From: Pseudoramibacter alactolyticus | GTDB taxonomy: Bacteria > Bacillota > Clostridia > Eubacteriales > Eubacteriaceae | NCBI RefSeq assembly: GCF_050908235.1 | Contig: NZ_CP194340.1 | Strand: one strand, 5' to 3' | Length of the DNA stretch: 64,000 nucleotides | Part shown: positions 45,671 through 56,400 of the stretch, one piece after another | Layout of the letters: every line of letters begins with the position of its first letter | How positions within the stretch are numbered: position 1 is the stretch's first letter | Made by a program: the position numbers and the translations under genes | Notes under the pieces: model-generated | Databases searched by the model: none | Told to the model about the DNA's origin: nothing | The model's input: only the letters and a program-made list of their open reading frames with translations

Positions 45671-45856
45671 AGCGACACCTCCTCTATAGACTCGACGGCT
45701 GCGCCCAGAAACGATTAAAACTGAGCCGCCCGTCGGCGGTAAGGTTTGGATGCCAAAGGCATCCTGATTTGAAGAATATCTTGCCTTAAGTGTTTATTTA
45801 AAGGCCGTCTGACGGCCAATAAATCATTGTGTTTTCTCAAGTGCCCATCCAATGCT
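45671..45856. other. Non-coding gap between nusG and rplK
   Basis: 186 bp without a gene. Two small hairpins are visible (GGATGCC/GGCATCC near 45749-45765 and GGCCGTC/GACGGCC near 45802-45819). The second is flanked by AT-rich sequence and could be a promoter-linked or leader structure for rplK-rplA. Confidence 0.4.
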
Positions 45857-46396
45857 TTATAAGGACTTGAGCTTTTCTGCCTGATCAAAATCAAGCTCAG
45901 TCAGCGTTTCTCGGCCGAACACCGACAGGTTGACTTTAATTTTGGATTTTTCCAGGTTGATAACCTCCACTTCGCCGGCCATGCCTTCGAAGGGGCCATC
46001 AATAATTTTAACTTGATCGCCGACCGCCAGATCAATTTCGACCTGCTGTCTTCTGATTCCCATTTTCCGCAGTTCCTCTGGTGAAAGCGGAACGGGTTTC
46101 GATGCCGGCCCGACAAATCCGGTGACGCCTCGGGTGTTTCGAACAACATACCAGGAATCGTCTGTCATGTACATCTGAACGATAACGTAGCCGGGAAAGA
46201 GTTTTTTCTCCTTGATGACTTTTTTGCCGTTTTTCGTTTCGACGACGTCCTGAGTCGGCACTTCCACCTGAAGGATCACATCCTCCATGCCTCGATGCTC
46301 GACCGTCGCTTCGATGCTGGCCTTCACTTTATTTTCGTAACCGGAATAAGTGTGAGCGACATACCATTGCGGTTTGTCATTATTTTCGTATTCCAT
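45857..46396 (-). CDS. nusG: Transcription termination/antitermination protein NusG
   Basis: A 179-residue NusG. The N-terminal NGN domain (PQWYVAHTYSGYENKVKASI, then PGYVIVQMYMTDDSWYVVRN and TRGVTGFVGPASKPVPLS) binds RNA polymerase. The C-terminal KOW domain (VGDQVKIIDGPFEGMAGEVE, ending with the LDFDQAEKL strand) contacts Rho or S10. Next to secE as usual. Confidence 0.98.
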   Translation of the reverse strand: MEYENNDKPQWYVAHTYSGYENKVKASIEATVEHRGMEDVILQVEVPTQDVVETKNGKKVIKEKKLFPGYVIVQMYMTDDSWYVVRNTRGVTGFVGPASKPVPLSPEELRKMGIRRQQVEIDLAVGDQVKIIDGPFEGMAGEVEVINLEKSKIKVNLSVFGRETLTELDFDQAEKLKSL

Positions 46397-46423
46397 TTGC
46401 GTTCCTTATTGATAAAGCTGAGG

Positions 46424-46912
46424 TTATTTGCCTAAGAAAAGCGCCGCCAACGCGCCGAACCCGGTATCTGCAATCCAAGTCAGCAGGGTGAAAGCCACCA
46501 CGATCCCCGCCACCACTGACGTGCTTTTTACCAATTCGTCCGTCGTCAGCCAGTTGACTTTCTTCAACTCGACGACCACTTCTTTAAAGAAGAGGACGAT
46601 CCGCTGAAAGACATTAGGCTTGCGGTTTTTCTTCGCAGCCGCTTTTTGAGCGGCCTTCTTTTCTTTGGATTTCTGAGCAGCGGCCTTTTCATCAAATTTC
46701 GAATCTTTAATCGGTGCTTTCTTGATTTTAGACGGTTCCGCCTTTTCTTTGGCTTCCGATTCGATTTTGGTTTTTTGTGAGGCGCGTTCCCGGGCTTCAT
46801 CCATTTCAGCAGCAAACGCCTTCGCTTCCTTGCGTTTGGCTTTCTGTTCCAGTTCAGCCTGTCTCGCGGCTTCCGCCCGGCGTTCCTGTCTGTTTTTCTT
46901 TTTTTTCGCCAT
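46424..46912 (-). CDS. secE: Preprotein translocase subunit SecE (long N-terminal extension)
   Basis: A 162-residue SecE. The last 60 residues are the conserved part: FQRIVLFFKEVVVELKKVNW, LTTDELVKSTSVVAGIVVAF, one membrane segment and GFGALAALF. It is preceded by about 95 residues of charged, low-complexity Lys/Ala/Glu sequence (AKKKKNRQERRAEAARQAEL and onward). Minimal SecE proteins are about 60-70 residues, so the extension is long but of a kind seen in some Firmicutes. It is not duplicated from a neighbour. Cotranscribed with nusG. Confidence 0.93.
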   Translation of the reverse strand: MAKKKKNRQERRAEAARQAELEQKAKRKEAKAFAAEMDEARERASQKTKIESEAKEKAEPSKIKKAPIKDSKFDEKAAAQKSKEKKAAQKAAAKKNRKPNVFQRIVLFFKEVVVELKKVNWLTTDELVKSTSVVAGIVVAFTLLTWIADTGFGALAALFLGK

Positions 46913-46952
46913 GTTTCTCCCTTCGTGCCCGCGGGCACAGGTTCACTGAAGC

Positions 46953-47102
46953 TTAGCGGGTTTCTTTATGCACGGTGTGCTTCTTGCAGAACGGGCAGTA
47001 TTTTTTTAATTCGATACGATCCGGATTATTCTGTTTGTTCTTCATCGTATCGTAATTGCGCTGTTTGCATTCGGTACATGCCAATGTAACCTTCTGTCTC
47101 AC
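46953..47102 (-). CDS. rpmG: Ribosomal protein bL33
   Basis: A 49-residue bL33 with GTG start (47102) behind AGGAGGT. The protein reads RQKVTLACTECKQRNYDTMK, then NKQNNPDRIELKKYCPFCKK and HTVHKETR. The two C-x2-C pairs mark the zinc-binding form. It is the first gene of the rpmG-secE-nusG unit; the tRNA-Trp often found here is absent. Confidence 0.97.
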   Translation of the reverse strand: MRQKVTLACTECKQRNYDTMKNKQNNPDRIELKKYCPFCKKHTVHKETR

Positions 47103-47208
47103 GATTCTACCTCCTGTGTCCCGGTTTTCCCGGCCTATTTTCCTTTGACGGGCTCAAATGGCGCAAAGCGTCATTCGATCGCTGCGAGGTGTGCGGCCCG
47201 CAATAAAA

Positions 47209-47225
47209 AAAGGCGGCCCGCCTTT
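47209..47225 (-). terminator. Terminator downstream of the GNAT gene
   Basis: AAAGGCG pairs with CGCCTTT; the minus strand continues TTTTATTG. It separates this unit from rpmG. Confidence 0.75.
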
Positions 47226-47293
47226 ACTTTTTTATTATAACAGGCGGCCGCAGCCTTTTCAAGTTTTTTTTATGGTTTTTCACGTTCCGGCAT

Positions 47294-47812
47294 TTAAATG
47301 GCGCGGCCCATCTGAAAGCAGTCTTTGGTGTGCCCGTCGATCTCGACAATGCCGGGAAAAAGGCCCCAGGGTTCGAAGCCGAACTTTCGCGCCAGGCTCA
47401 GCGACGGCAGATTGTCTTCAAAGATGATCAACATCAGATGTCTATAGCCCAGCGTCCGGCACCGCGTGATTACCCGATCCATCAAGACCGTACCGATACC
47501 CTGATGCTGATAAGCCTTGTCCAGATAATAGCTCAGCTCGCAGGCCTTGGAAAACCCCTCCCTGCCGGAGCGATAAGCCGTGACCGCCATCCAGCTGACC
47601 ACACGGCCGTCCACTTCGGCCACAAAAATCGGATGGCGCTCCGTGCGGTGTTCGGCAAACCAGGGCACGCGCTTTTTTCGTGTGACCGGCGTTAAAAGGG
47701 CGGTGACGCGCCTGTCGGCAATCGCCATATTCAAAATATCCAAAATGCGCTGTTCGTCCTTCTCTTCAAAAAGCCGCACCCGCACTTTTGTGTTCTCACG
47801 CTGCCCTTTCAC
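47294..47812 (-). CDS. GNAT-family N-acetyltransferase (phosphinothricin acetyltransferase-like)
   Basis: A 172-residue acetyl-CoA-dependent acetyltransferase. It has VRLFEEKDEQRILDILNMAI at the N-terminus, the strand PIFVAEVDGRVVSWMAVTAY and the acetyl-CoA loop YQHQGIGTVLMDRVI. LIIFEDNLPSLSLARKFGFE and the WGLFPGIVEIDG end resemble the PAT/YncA branch, which acetylates amino acids or phosphinothricin. Substrate unknown. Its operon relation to the upstream small membrane gene is likely (about 50 bp apart). Confidence 0.85.
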   Translation of the reverse strand: MKGQRENTKVRVRLFEEKDEQRILDILNMAIADRRVTALLTPVTRKKRVPWFAEHRTERHPIFVAEVDGRVVSWMAVTAYRSGREGFSKACELSYYLDKAYQHQGIGTVLMDRVITRCRTLGYRHLMLIIFEDNLPSLSLARKFGFEPWGLFPGIVEIDGHTKDCFQMGRAI

Positions 47813-47859
47813 TTTCCGTCCTCTTTGTCGTCTTTTCCCATCCGGCGCCCATCTGGCAC

Positions 47860-48048
47860 TCAGGGTTTGCGATCAATGCCGTTTTTCCAGGCGATGATGA
47901 TCGTCGCGATAAACAGAATGCCGACTGGCACCGCAACCGGCACCCATCGCGACAGCACCATCCCGACGAGCCAAAGCAAGGCCGGCAAAACGAGTGCCAA
48001 CGCAATCAGCAGGGCAATCGCCAGCCATCCCCCTCGATGCGGATCCAT
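47860..48048 (-). CDS. Small two-segment membrane protein
   Basis: A 62-residue protein of unknown function starting MDPHRGGWLAIALLIALALV. Two hydrophobic segments (WLAIALLIALALVLPALLWL and VPVAVPVGILFIATIIIAW) are joined by a short basic loop, and it ends KNGIDRKP. The ATG lies five bases after the stop of the dehydrogenase gene (48054), so translation is probably coupled. No motif recognised. Confidence 0.6.
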   Translation of the reverse strand: MDPHRGGWLAIALLIALALVLPALLWLVGMVLSRWVPVAVPVGILFIATIIIAWKNGIDRKP

Positions 48049-48053
48049 CGGCC

Positions 48054-48959
48054 TTACGCCTCGTCCAAATCGTCTGCGGCATCCGCTTCCGCCTGATCGT
48101 AATAAGCGGCGATGGCCTGGGTCCCGCATTCGCCCATGCCGCGGCGTCGCAGCGCCTTATACATCGTCCGCACCGTTTCAAGCACCAACAGATGAATATC
48201 TTTCGCGTCGGATTCATTGCCGGCAATGGTCAAATCCTTGATCATATGCTTCACATAAAATCCCGGATCGTAATCCCCGGCGGCCATCTTAGGGGCAAGG
48301 TTAGCCATTTGCCAGCTGCCGGCGGCCCCGGCGCCAATGCTGCCCAGCATCTTATCGATGTCAAGTCCCATCATCTGGCCGTACTTCACCGCTTCACAGA
48401 CCCCGGCCACCGTGCCGGCAATGGCAATCTGATTGGCCATTTTTGTGTGCTGGCCGCTGCCCGGACCGCCTTCATAAATCACCTGGCTGCCCATGGCCTT
48501 CAAAAGGGGCTGCGCCTTTTCAAACGCCGCCGGATCGCCGCCCACCATAATGGACAGCGTCCCGGCTCGGGCGCCCACATCGCCGCCGGAGACCGGCGCA
48601 TCGAGCGCCGAAAGACCGGCCATCGCCGCTTTTTTCGCAATCCGCACGGACAAACTCGGGCTCGTGGTCGTCATATCGATGAGCAGCGCCCCGGCCGGGG
48701 CCGCTTCGATGATCCCCGGATGCGCTTCCTCACCAAAGTAAACCGACTCGACATCTTTGGGAAAGCCCACCATCGTGATCACCACTTCGGCGTCAGCTGC
48801 CGCTTCCTCAGCCGTTTCGGCCCAGCGTGCACCCTTCCGAATGAGCGCCTCGGCTTTTGCCTTCGTCCGATTATAAACCGTCAGATCGTGGCCTGCCGCC
48901 ATCAGATGGCCGGCCATTGCCCCGCCCATTACACCGGTGCCAATAAATGTTATTTTCAT
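48054..48959 (-). CDS. NAD(P)-dependent beta-hydroxyacid dehydrogenase
   Basis: A 301-residue member of the 3-hydroxyisobutyrate/tartronate-semialdehyde reductase family. Start ATG 48959 (MKITFIGTGVMGGAMAGHLM) follows GGAAGTG. The Rossmann motif G-x-G-x-x-G is at residues 7-12. DAPVSGGDVGARAGTLSIMV is the family signature near 120. The catalytic Lys is in QHTKMANQIAIAGTVAGVCE near 170. The exact hydroxyacid (glycerate, 3-hydroxyisobutyrate or similar) cannot be told. Followed by the small membrane gene. Confidence 0.9.
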   Translation of the reverse strand: MKITFIGTGVMGGAMAGHLMAAGHDLTVYNRTKAKAEALIRKGARWAETAEEAAADAEVVITMVGFPKDVESVYFGEEAHPGIIEAAPAGALLIDMTTTSPSLSVRIAKKAAMAGLSALDAPVSGGDVGARAGTLSIMVGGDPAAFEKAQPLLKAMGSQVIYEGGPGSGQHTKMANQIAIAGTVAGVCEAVKYGQMMGLDIDKMLGSIGAGAAGSWQMANLAPKMAAGDYDPGFYVKHMIKDLTIAGNESDAKDIHLLVLETVRTMYKALRRRGMGECGTQAIAAYYDQAEADAADDLDEA

Positions 48960-49154
48960 CAGATTCACTTCCTTATTTGTTGACCAGGCCATCGCATCCC
49001 TATTGCCAATGCAATTTTCACCCGATTTTTCATTTTTTCATTATTTATATTTCGCCATTATATCCCAGCTTTCCTTAAATTAAAAGCCATTCCAAAAAAG
49101 AAAACCCTCTCATTGCAAAAGTTTTTGGCCTGTGCTAAAATAAAAAAAATTTAA

Positions 49155-49231
49155 GTCCCCGTAGCTCAGCTGGATAGAGCGACCGCCTCCTAAGCGGTAG
49201 GCCGGCGGTTCAAATCCGCCCGAGGACGCCA
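49155..49231 (+). tRNA. tRNA-Arg (anticodon CCU)
   Basis: A cloverleaf with D arm GCTC/GAGC, anticodon stem ACCGC/GCGGT around the loop CTCCTAA (anticodon CCT, decoding AGG), T arm GGCGG-TTCAAAT-CCGCC, and an encoded CCA end. The acceptor stem GTCCCCG/CGAGGAC has one mismatch, C5 opposite A68. Confidence 0.95.
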
Positions 49232-49244
49232 GAAACAAAAAAGA

Positions 49245-49261
49245 AGCTCCGATTGGAGCTT
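49245..49261 (+). terminator. Terminator of tRNA-Arg
   Basis: AAGCTCC pairs with GGAGCTT around GATT, followed by a T-run. Confidence 0.85.
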
Positions 49262-49295
49262 TTTTTAATGTCTGTTCCCCATTCTTTGAGCTTTC

Positions 49296-49943
49296 TCATA
49301 ATTCGGAGGGTTTTTCAGCCACCAAATGCAGCCGAAAGCCCTTGCGCTTTTCCAACACGACAGGTTCAAGACCCGCCTTTCGACAAAAATCAGCCACCTG
49401 ATCCAACCGATAAGCGCGGACATCCCCATGTCCCAGCAAGTTGGCCAGGGGCATCTCCGTGTGATTTATCAGCCAAAGCAGAGGCCTTGCCGCGGTATAA
49501 TCCCGCAAAATAAGGCGGCCGCCGCCTCGCAGCACCCGATAAACCCCGTCAAAAAAGCGCTGCGGATTAGGATAATGATGAAAACTATTGGCACAAATCA
49601 CCGCATCGAAAGAAGCCGTCTCAAAGGGCAAGTCCTCACTGTCCCCGACGACAAACTGTGTGTTGGGCAACGCCTTTTTCTGCGCGACGGCAATCATCCG
49701 CGGCGTGAGATCGATCCCCGTGTAATGTCTGTCCGGATAAGCTTCGACGAGCCGTTCGATCATCGGCGCTGTGCCGCACCCGACATCCAAAAGATCATGA
49801 AATGTCTTTTGTTCAAGTTCCTCTAAAATCGGCAGGTAATCGTCTTTACACAGTTCGTAAATTCCCGCATTCTCGCTGTCATAAATTTCAGCGGCTTTTG
49901 TAAACTCTTTGATTGACAAAGTTTTATATGCACGAGCATCCAT
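49296..49943 (-). CDS. Class I SAM-dependent methyltransferase
   Basis: A 215-residue methyltransferase. Motif I LLDVGCGTAPMIERLVEAYP near residue 52 binds SAM. YTGIDLTPRMIAVAQKKA is motif post I, and DLPFETASFDAVICANSFHH is motif II/III of the UbiE-like Methyltransf_11 group. RGGGRLILRDYTAARPLLWL follows. The substrate is unknown; small-molecule methylation is likely from the subgroup. It stands alone near the trailer end of the CRISPR region. From 49944 to 50165 I see only AT-rich promoter-like sequence. Confidence 0.88.
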   Translation of the reverse strand: MDARAYKTLSIKEFTKAAEIYDSENAGIYELCKDDYLPILEELEQKTFHDLLDVGCGTAPMIERLVEAYPDRHYTGIDLTPRMIAVAQKKALPNTQFVVGDSEDLPFETASFDAVICANSFHHYPNPQRFFDGVYRVLRGGGRLILRDYTAARPLLWLINHTEMPLANLLGHGDVRAYRLDQVADFCRKAGLEPVVLEKRKGFRLHLVAEKPSEL

Positions 49944-50165
49944 GTTATCTTCCCCCTTTCAAATATCACAATGCTTTAATTTAGACCATGCTAACTTTTT
50001 TTGATACGATAGCACGTTTCTCACTGCATTGCAAGGGGGGATTACTTATTTTACAGAATTCCTGAATCGCAAGCCTTTTCCGTTGTCTTTTAGCGTTTGC
50101 CTAATCGCAATCGACTGATCTCCCAGCAAATGATTCCGGGTAAACTATCGGCAAAAACTCTTTTT

Positions 50166-50428
50166 TCACTTCTGCATCCACACCAACAGCCGCATCGGCA
50201 GCAGCTTCGTCATCAGGCGCAGCAACTTTATCGCCGTCCCATAGACAGACACCGCCCGGCCGGCCATCGCGTCGCGGTAGGCCTTGGCGGCCACCTTCTC
50301 GGGATCGGCCATAAAGCGATTTTTAAACGCCGCCCGCCGGTGTACCTTCTCTGCCGTTTTAAAGAAGGCGGTGCGCACCGGTCCCGGGCAGACCGCCGTC
50401 ACCGAGGCCCATGTTAAGCCCCAATTTT
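50166..50428 (-). pseudogene. Short-chain dehydrogenase (SDR) 3' remnant cut by the CRISPR array
   Basis: Reading leftward from the array the frame gives LTWASVTAVCPGPVRTAFFK, TAEKVHRRAAFKNRFMADPE and KVAAKAYRDAMAGRAVSVYG, then a C-terminal helix ending VWMQK. The V-T-A-V-C-P-G-P-V-x-T motif and the following helices are the C-terminal third of a classical SDR. The Rossmann and Y-x3-K parts are missing: at 50429 the sequence switches straight into the first (oldest) CRISPR repeat. The gene is therefore broken, with the breakpoint at the array trailer. Confidence 0.85.
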
Positions 50429-53400
50429 CATTTCTACTCACACGCCTCTTGCGAGGCATGACGAAATGGAATTCTTTCTCTGTAAATTTCTTCACAATTT
50501 CTACTCACACGCCTCTTGCGAGGCGTGACTTAAAATGCGCCATAATTCCGGCGTTTTCTGCCGGATTTCTACTCACACGCCTCTTGCGAGGCGTGACAAC
50601 GCCTTTATGAAACTGTCACCGACCACACAGATTTCTACTCACACGCCTCTTGCGAGGCGTGACATAAGTAGCGATCGGCTTGTCATTGTTGACGATATTT
50701 CTACTCACACGCCTCTTGCGAGGCGTGACAAAACGATGAAGCCCATTGCGAAACAGAATATGAATTTCTACTCACACGCCTCTTGCGAGGTGTGACTTTG
50801 CCCTCGTCCGCGTTGATGTATTCATCGTAATTTCTACTCACACGCCTCTTGCGAGGCGTGACTTCTGCCACATACTTTTTTAGCGCTTGCCCTTCGATTT
50901 CTACTCACACGCCTCTTGCGAGGCGTGACACAGACGCGAAGACGCAGCTCAACGCAGCGTTTAATTTCTACTCACACGCCTCTTGCGAGGCGTGACGATT
51001 AAAGGGATCACAGTCACCCTCATCACCAAATTTCTACTCACACGCCTCTTGCGAGGCGTGACTGAAATGAATGCGGATCAGTTAGCGGAGTTGGAAATTT
51101 CTACTCACACGCCTCTTGCGAGGCGTGACTTGTTTTTTCATCGCTTTCGATCGGTCTTGATCATTTCTACTCACACGCCTCTTGCGAGGCGTGACATACA
51201 TGGTGTCATGTATAATATAGACATAAGATAATTTCTACTCACACGCCTCTTGCGAGGCGTGACCGCCGACAACGCTAACCGGCGGCAGTTGGCAGACATT
51301 TCTACTCACACGCCTCTTGCGAGGCGTGACAGGGCGGAGCAATTAACCGTGTTATTAGCATTATTTCTACTCACACGCCTCTTGCGAGGCGTGACGCGCC
51401 TCGGGCGTTGTGCCAGTCTCGATTGCCTGATTTCTACTCACACGCCTCTTGCGAGGCGTGACTTGGCGTCCACCAACCCAGCCGCTCTCTCGCAAATTTC
51501 TACTCACACGCCTCTTGCGAGGCGTGACCCGATGACGAAAAGTCAAACGTTGAGAGAAGAAATTTCTACTCACACGCCTCTTGCGAGGCGTGACAAGGCT
51601 ATACGCTGTATGACCACAACTCAAATAATTTCTACTCACACGCCTCTTGCGAGGCGTGACGCTATCCGTGGCGCCCTATATAGATCCGGCGTCAATTTCT
51701 ACTCACACGCCTCTTGCGAGGCGTGACCCATGCTTTATGGCGAAGATGAAGAAGCTTGCATTTCTACTCACACGCCTCTTGCGAGGCGTGACACGGCGTT
51801 CCAAAATTAATCGAGGGAATGCCGAATTTCTACTCACACGCCTCTTGCGAGGCGTGACACGGCGTTCCAAAATTAATCGAGGGAATGCCGAATTTCTACT
51901 CACACGCCTCTTGCGAGGCGTGACGCGACCTTCGAGAAAGGCGACAGCGGCATCAAGAATTTCTACTCACACGCCTCTTGCGAGGCGTGACCGGGTAGCA
52001 ATCCAGTTTATGGACAGTTTTCGCAATTTCTACTCACACGCCTCTTGCGAGGCGTGACACGCCGGCCCCCGAAAGGGGGCCAATTAAAATTGATTTCTAC
52101 TCACACGCCTCTTGCGAGGCGTGACAAAGATATGGCGTTGAATTTAAATTCTGTAATAAATTTCTACTCACACGCCTCTTGCGAGGCGTGACAAAGATAT
52201 GGCGTTGAATTTAAATTCTGTAATAAATTTCTACTCACACGCCTCTTGCGAGGCGTGACTATCGTCTTGGCGTTCGTCGTATAAACAGCCACATTTCTAC
52301 TCACACGCCTCTTGCGAGGCGTGACAATGATGGAATCACATATGATTGCATCGTTTTTAAATTTCTACTCACACGCCTCTTGCGAGGCGTGACCATAGCC
52401 ACTTTCGACGGCGAAGAGCGCTTTAAATTTCTACTCACACGCCTCTTGCGAGGCGTGACCCGTGCGAAAAACTACCGATTGTACCGAAAGATGATTTCTA
52501 CTCACACGCCTCTTGCGAGGCGTGACTGGTGGATTCGGGAGCACAGGAAGGTAAGCATGAATTTCTACTCACACGCCTCTTGCGAGGCGTGACTGGTGGG
52601 ATTTTTTTATTGCTGTTTTTCCAAAAAATTTCTACTCACACGCCTCTTGCGAGGCGTGACGAAAACTTTAGCCGCCTGCCCGCAGCTCGGCCGAATTTCT
52701 ACTCACACGCCTCTTGCGAGGCGTGACTCTATGTTTACCACGGTTCTAATTTCGCGATGCAATTTCTACTCACACGCCTCTTGCGAGGCGTGACGTGCGG
52801 ACGGCGAGTTCGGCGCAGATACCGAAAATTTCTACTCACACGCCTCTTGCGAGGCGTGACTAAGATTTTTTTATATTCTTCATTGCGAATTGTAATTTCT
52901 ACTCACACGCCTCTTGCGAGGCGTGACGGTCCGGAGGATGTGCATCAAGTGCTTGCTGGATTATTTCTACTCACACGCCTCTTGCGAGGCGTGACGTGAA
53001 TGTAACGTCTCTGTAAACTTTATTGACAAATTTCTACTCACACGCCTCTTGCGAGGCGTGACATGCACTGATCCGCTCTGCGTTGTAGTCAAAACTTATT
53101 TCTACTCACACGCCTCTTGCGAGGCGTGACAGCATGCCTAAGTTCCGCGTATCCTGGTATAAAAATTTCTACTCACACGCCTCTTGCGAGGCGTGACGTA
53201 TCTTGGTGTTGGCATTATCAACGGTATTCCAATTTCTACTCACACGCCTCTTGCGAGGCGTGACCGAGTGTTCAAGTTATTACGACTTGAGCGACGAAAT
53301 TTCTACTCACACGCCTCTTGCGAGGCGTGACGTCGGACAGTTCGACGCATTCCGCTGGGGCATTCAGCATTTCTACTCACACGCCTCTTGCGAGGCGTGA

Positions 53401-56400
53401 CCAGCGGGCTTGAAATTCTTTGTGATTACAAATGAATTTCTACTCACACGCCTCTTGCGAGGCGTGACCCAAGGTCTACCATCGACTGTGCAATCGGTAA
53501 GAATTTCTACTCACACGCCTCTTGCGAGGCGTGACCACAGGTTCAACCACTCAGCCGCCCAATCGCGAAATTTCTACTCACACGCCTCTTGCGAGGCGTG
53601 ACACCCGGCCAGCATGTAAATGCAATCACACTTTTCATTTCTACTCACACGCCTCTTAACAAATGCATTCATTGAATAATCATTTCTACTCACACGCCTC
53701 TTGCGAGGCGTGACTGATTTTTTTGGCAGCATGCCAATTCAAGTGATTATTTCTACTCACACGCCTCTTGCGAGGCGTGACAATCAAAATGAAATATGTT
53801 GTCACAAGATTTTGATTTCTACTCACACGCCTCTTGCGAGGCGTGACACGGCTCTTAACAAATGCATTCATTGAATAATCATTTCTACTCACACGCCTCT
53901 TGCGAGGCGTGACCTTACTTTCCGAAAAACACATGTTTTTGTATTTAATTTCTACTCACACGCCTCTTGCGAGGCGTGACTTAATTGGGGCGGTTGCCCG
54001 CCCCACACTTTTAATTTCTACTCACACGCCTCTTGCGAGGCGTGACCCATATCACCTGCGTTGTTCGCTCCAATGTATAAATTTCTACTCACACGCCTCT
54101 TGCGAGGCGTGACTAAAATTGGAGGTAATATATGACAAAAACATCAAATTTCTACTCACACGCCTCTTGCGAGGCGTGACGGGCACGCCCCAAAGCAATA
54201 CCGGCGTTTTCAGCATTTCTACTCACACGCCTCTTGCGAGGCGTGACCTTTACCTTCTCGTTGAGTGATGCCGCCCCGTAATTTCTACTCACACGCCTCT
54301 TGCGAGGCGTGACGGGAATCGGAAAAGCGCTGATGGCGACGATCACCGATTTCTACTCACACGCCTCTTGCGAGGCGTGACTTGAACTCCAAAATGGTTT
54401 TAGCCTGCTCTTTGCATTTCTACTCACACGCCTCTTGCGAGGCGTGACGCCGCCGTTTACCTTTACGGTGGCAGAAAGTTAGATTTCTACTCACACGCCT
54501 CTTGCGAGGCGTGACAAGATCATTGAGGGCAATTACGCGAACCGAGGCATTTCTACTCACACGCCTCTTGCGAGGCGTGACCAATCTGCTCCTCGGCGCG
54601 TCGGCCTTTGCCATATTTCTACTCACACGCCTCTTGCGAGGCGTGACATCGCATGCGGACACGTTTTGCTGGCCAAAGAATTTCTACTCACACGCCTCTT
54701 GCGAGGCGTGACCGCGCAAAGCTCACCACGACGCAGGCCGGTTTTATTTCTACTCACACGCCTCTTGCGAGGCGTGACGCCAGTCTCACTGCCATCTGGA
54801 TTTTGATGCTCAGATTTCTACTCACACGCCTCTTGCGAGGCGTGACAGCCGGATCGTGACGCTGCCGCCCTAATAATTCCTCATTTCTACTCACACGCCT
54901 CTTGCGAGGCGTGACTTTCCCCCTTGACGTCGCCATGGACACTAAAGTAATTTCTACTCACACGCCTCTTGCGAGGCGTGACGCGTGTACCAGGCTGGCC
55001 GACCATGGATAATGTAATTTCTACTCACACGCCTCTTGCGAGGCGTGACTTGCGTGCCAAGCGGTGTTTTTCCCCAAAAACAGATTTCTACTCACACGCC
55101 TCTTGCGAGGCGTGACGAAGAAGCATGAAGAATATTTGACGCGGGATAAAATTTCTACTCACACGCCTCTTGCGAGGCGTGACATGGGATACCGAAAAGC
55201 ATTAGAGTTCTTAGTCATTTCTACTCACACGCCTCTTGCGAGGCGTGACGCGGCATCTGGGGCGGGCAGCGCGGCATTGTTCATTTCTACTCACACGCCT
55301 CTTGCGAGGCGTGACCTGCGGAATATGCCGAGATGCATCATCGAAGCAAATTTCTACTCACACGCCTCTTGCGAGGCGTGACGAATCGCGTGTGGGCATG
55401 TTCTTCTGGCCGAAGAATTTCTACTCACACGCCTCTTGCGAGGCGTGACATGAAGAACACGTTGATTTCTTCCTGTGCGAAGATTTCTACTCACACGCCT
55501 CTTGCGAGGCGTGACTTGGTCCCATTGGTTTGGAATGCAACCAGCAAAATTTCTACTCACACGCCTCTTGCGAGGCGTGACTTGAACGAAATCATCTAAT
55601 CGCAGAATATAAAATTTCTACTCACACGCCTCTTGCGAGGCGTGACCTACTGCCCGTCCCATGTAAACTATTTCAAACGAAATTTCTACTCACACGCCTC
55701 TTGCGAGGCGTGACCGAGACGCTGTTTAAAAACAATGCCGACCGCGTAAATTTCTACTCACACGCCTCTTGCGAGGCGTGACAACCGCCGGCGCCGGAGA
55801 TACCGCGCAAGTCATGATTTCTACTCACACGCCTCTTGCGAGGCGTGACAACAAAGCCGAAGCTTTGCGCAAAGCTATTCGATTTCTACTCACACGCCTC
55901 TTGCGAGGCGTGACATGAATATCTCAGCGCAGGCAGCGGCAAACCTCATTTCTACTCACACGCCTCTTGCGAGGCGTGACTTCTGGGATCACGGCGCCAC
56001 AAAGGCAAACCTCCATTTCTACTCACACGCCTCTTGCGAGGCGTGACTTGCCTCGGCCCATCATTGTAAAAAATTCATTAATTTCTACTCACACGCCTCT
56101 TGCGAGGCGTGACCTATGCACCGTCGGCATTGACTATGCCAGTATGCATTTCTACTCACACGCCTCTTGCGAGGCGTGACGCTAATGTTACCTACATGGA
56201 CGACAACGCGAAAAATTTCTACTCACACGCCTCTTGCGAGGCGTGACCAGATTAAAGACCATATCAACAACATGGTCAAAGATTTCTACTCACACGCCTC
56301 TTGCGAGGCGTGACAAATCTTTAAATGTTTGTGAGTAGGCTTCAAGCAATTTCTACTCACACGCCTCTTGCGAGGCGTGACAGATTTGGATTTGAAACGG

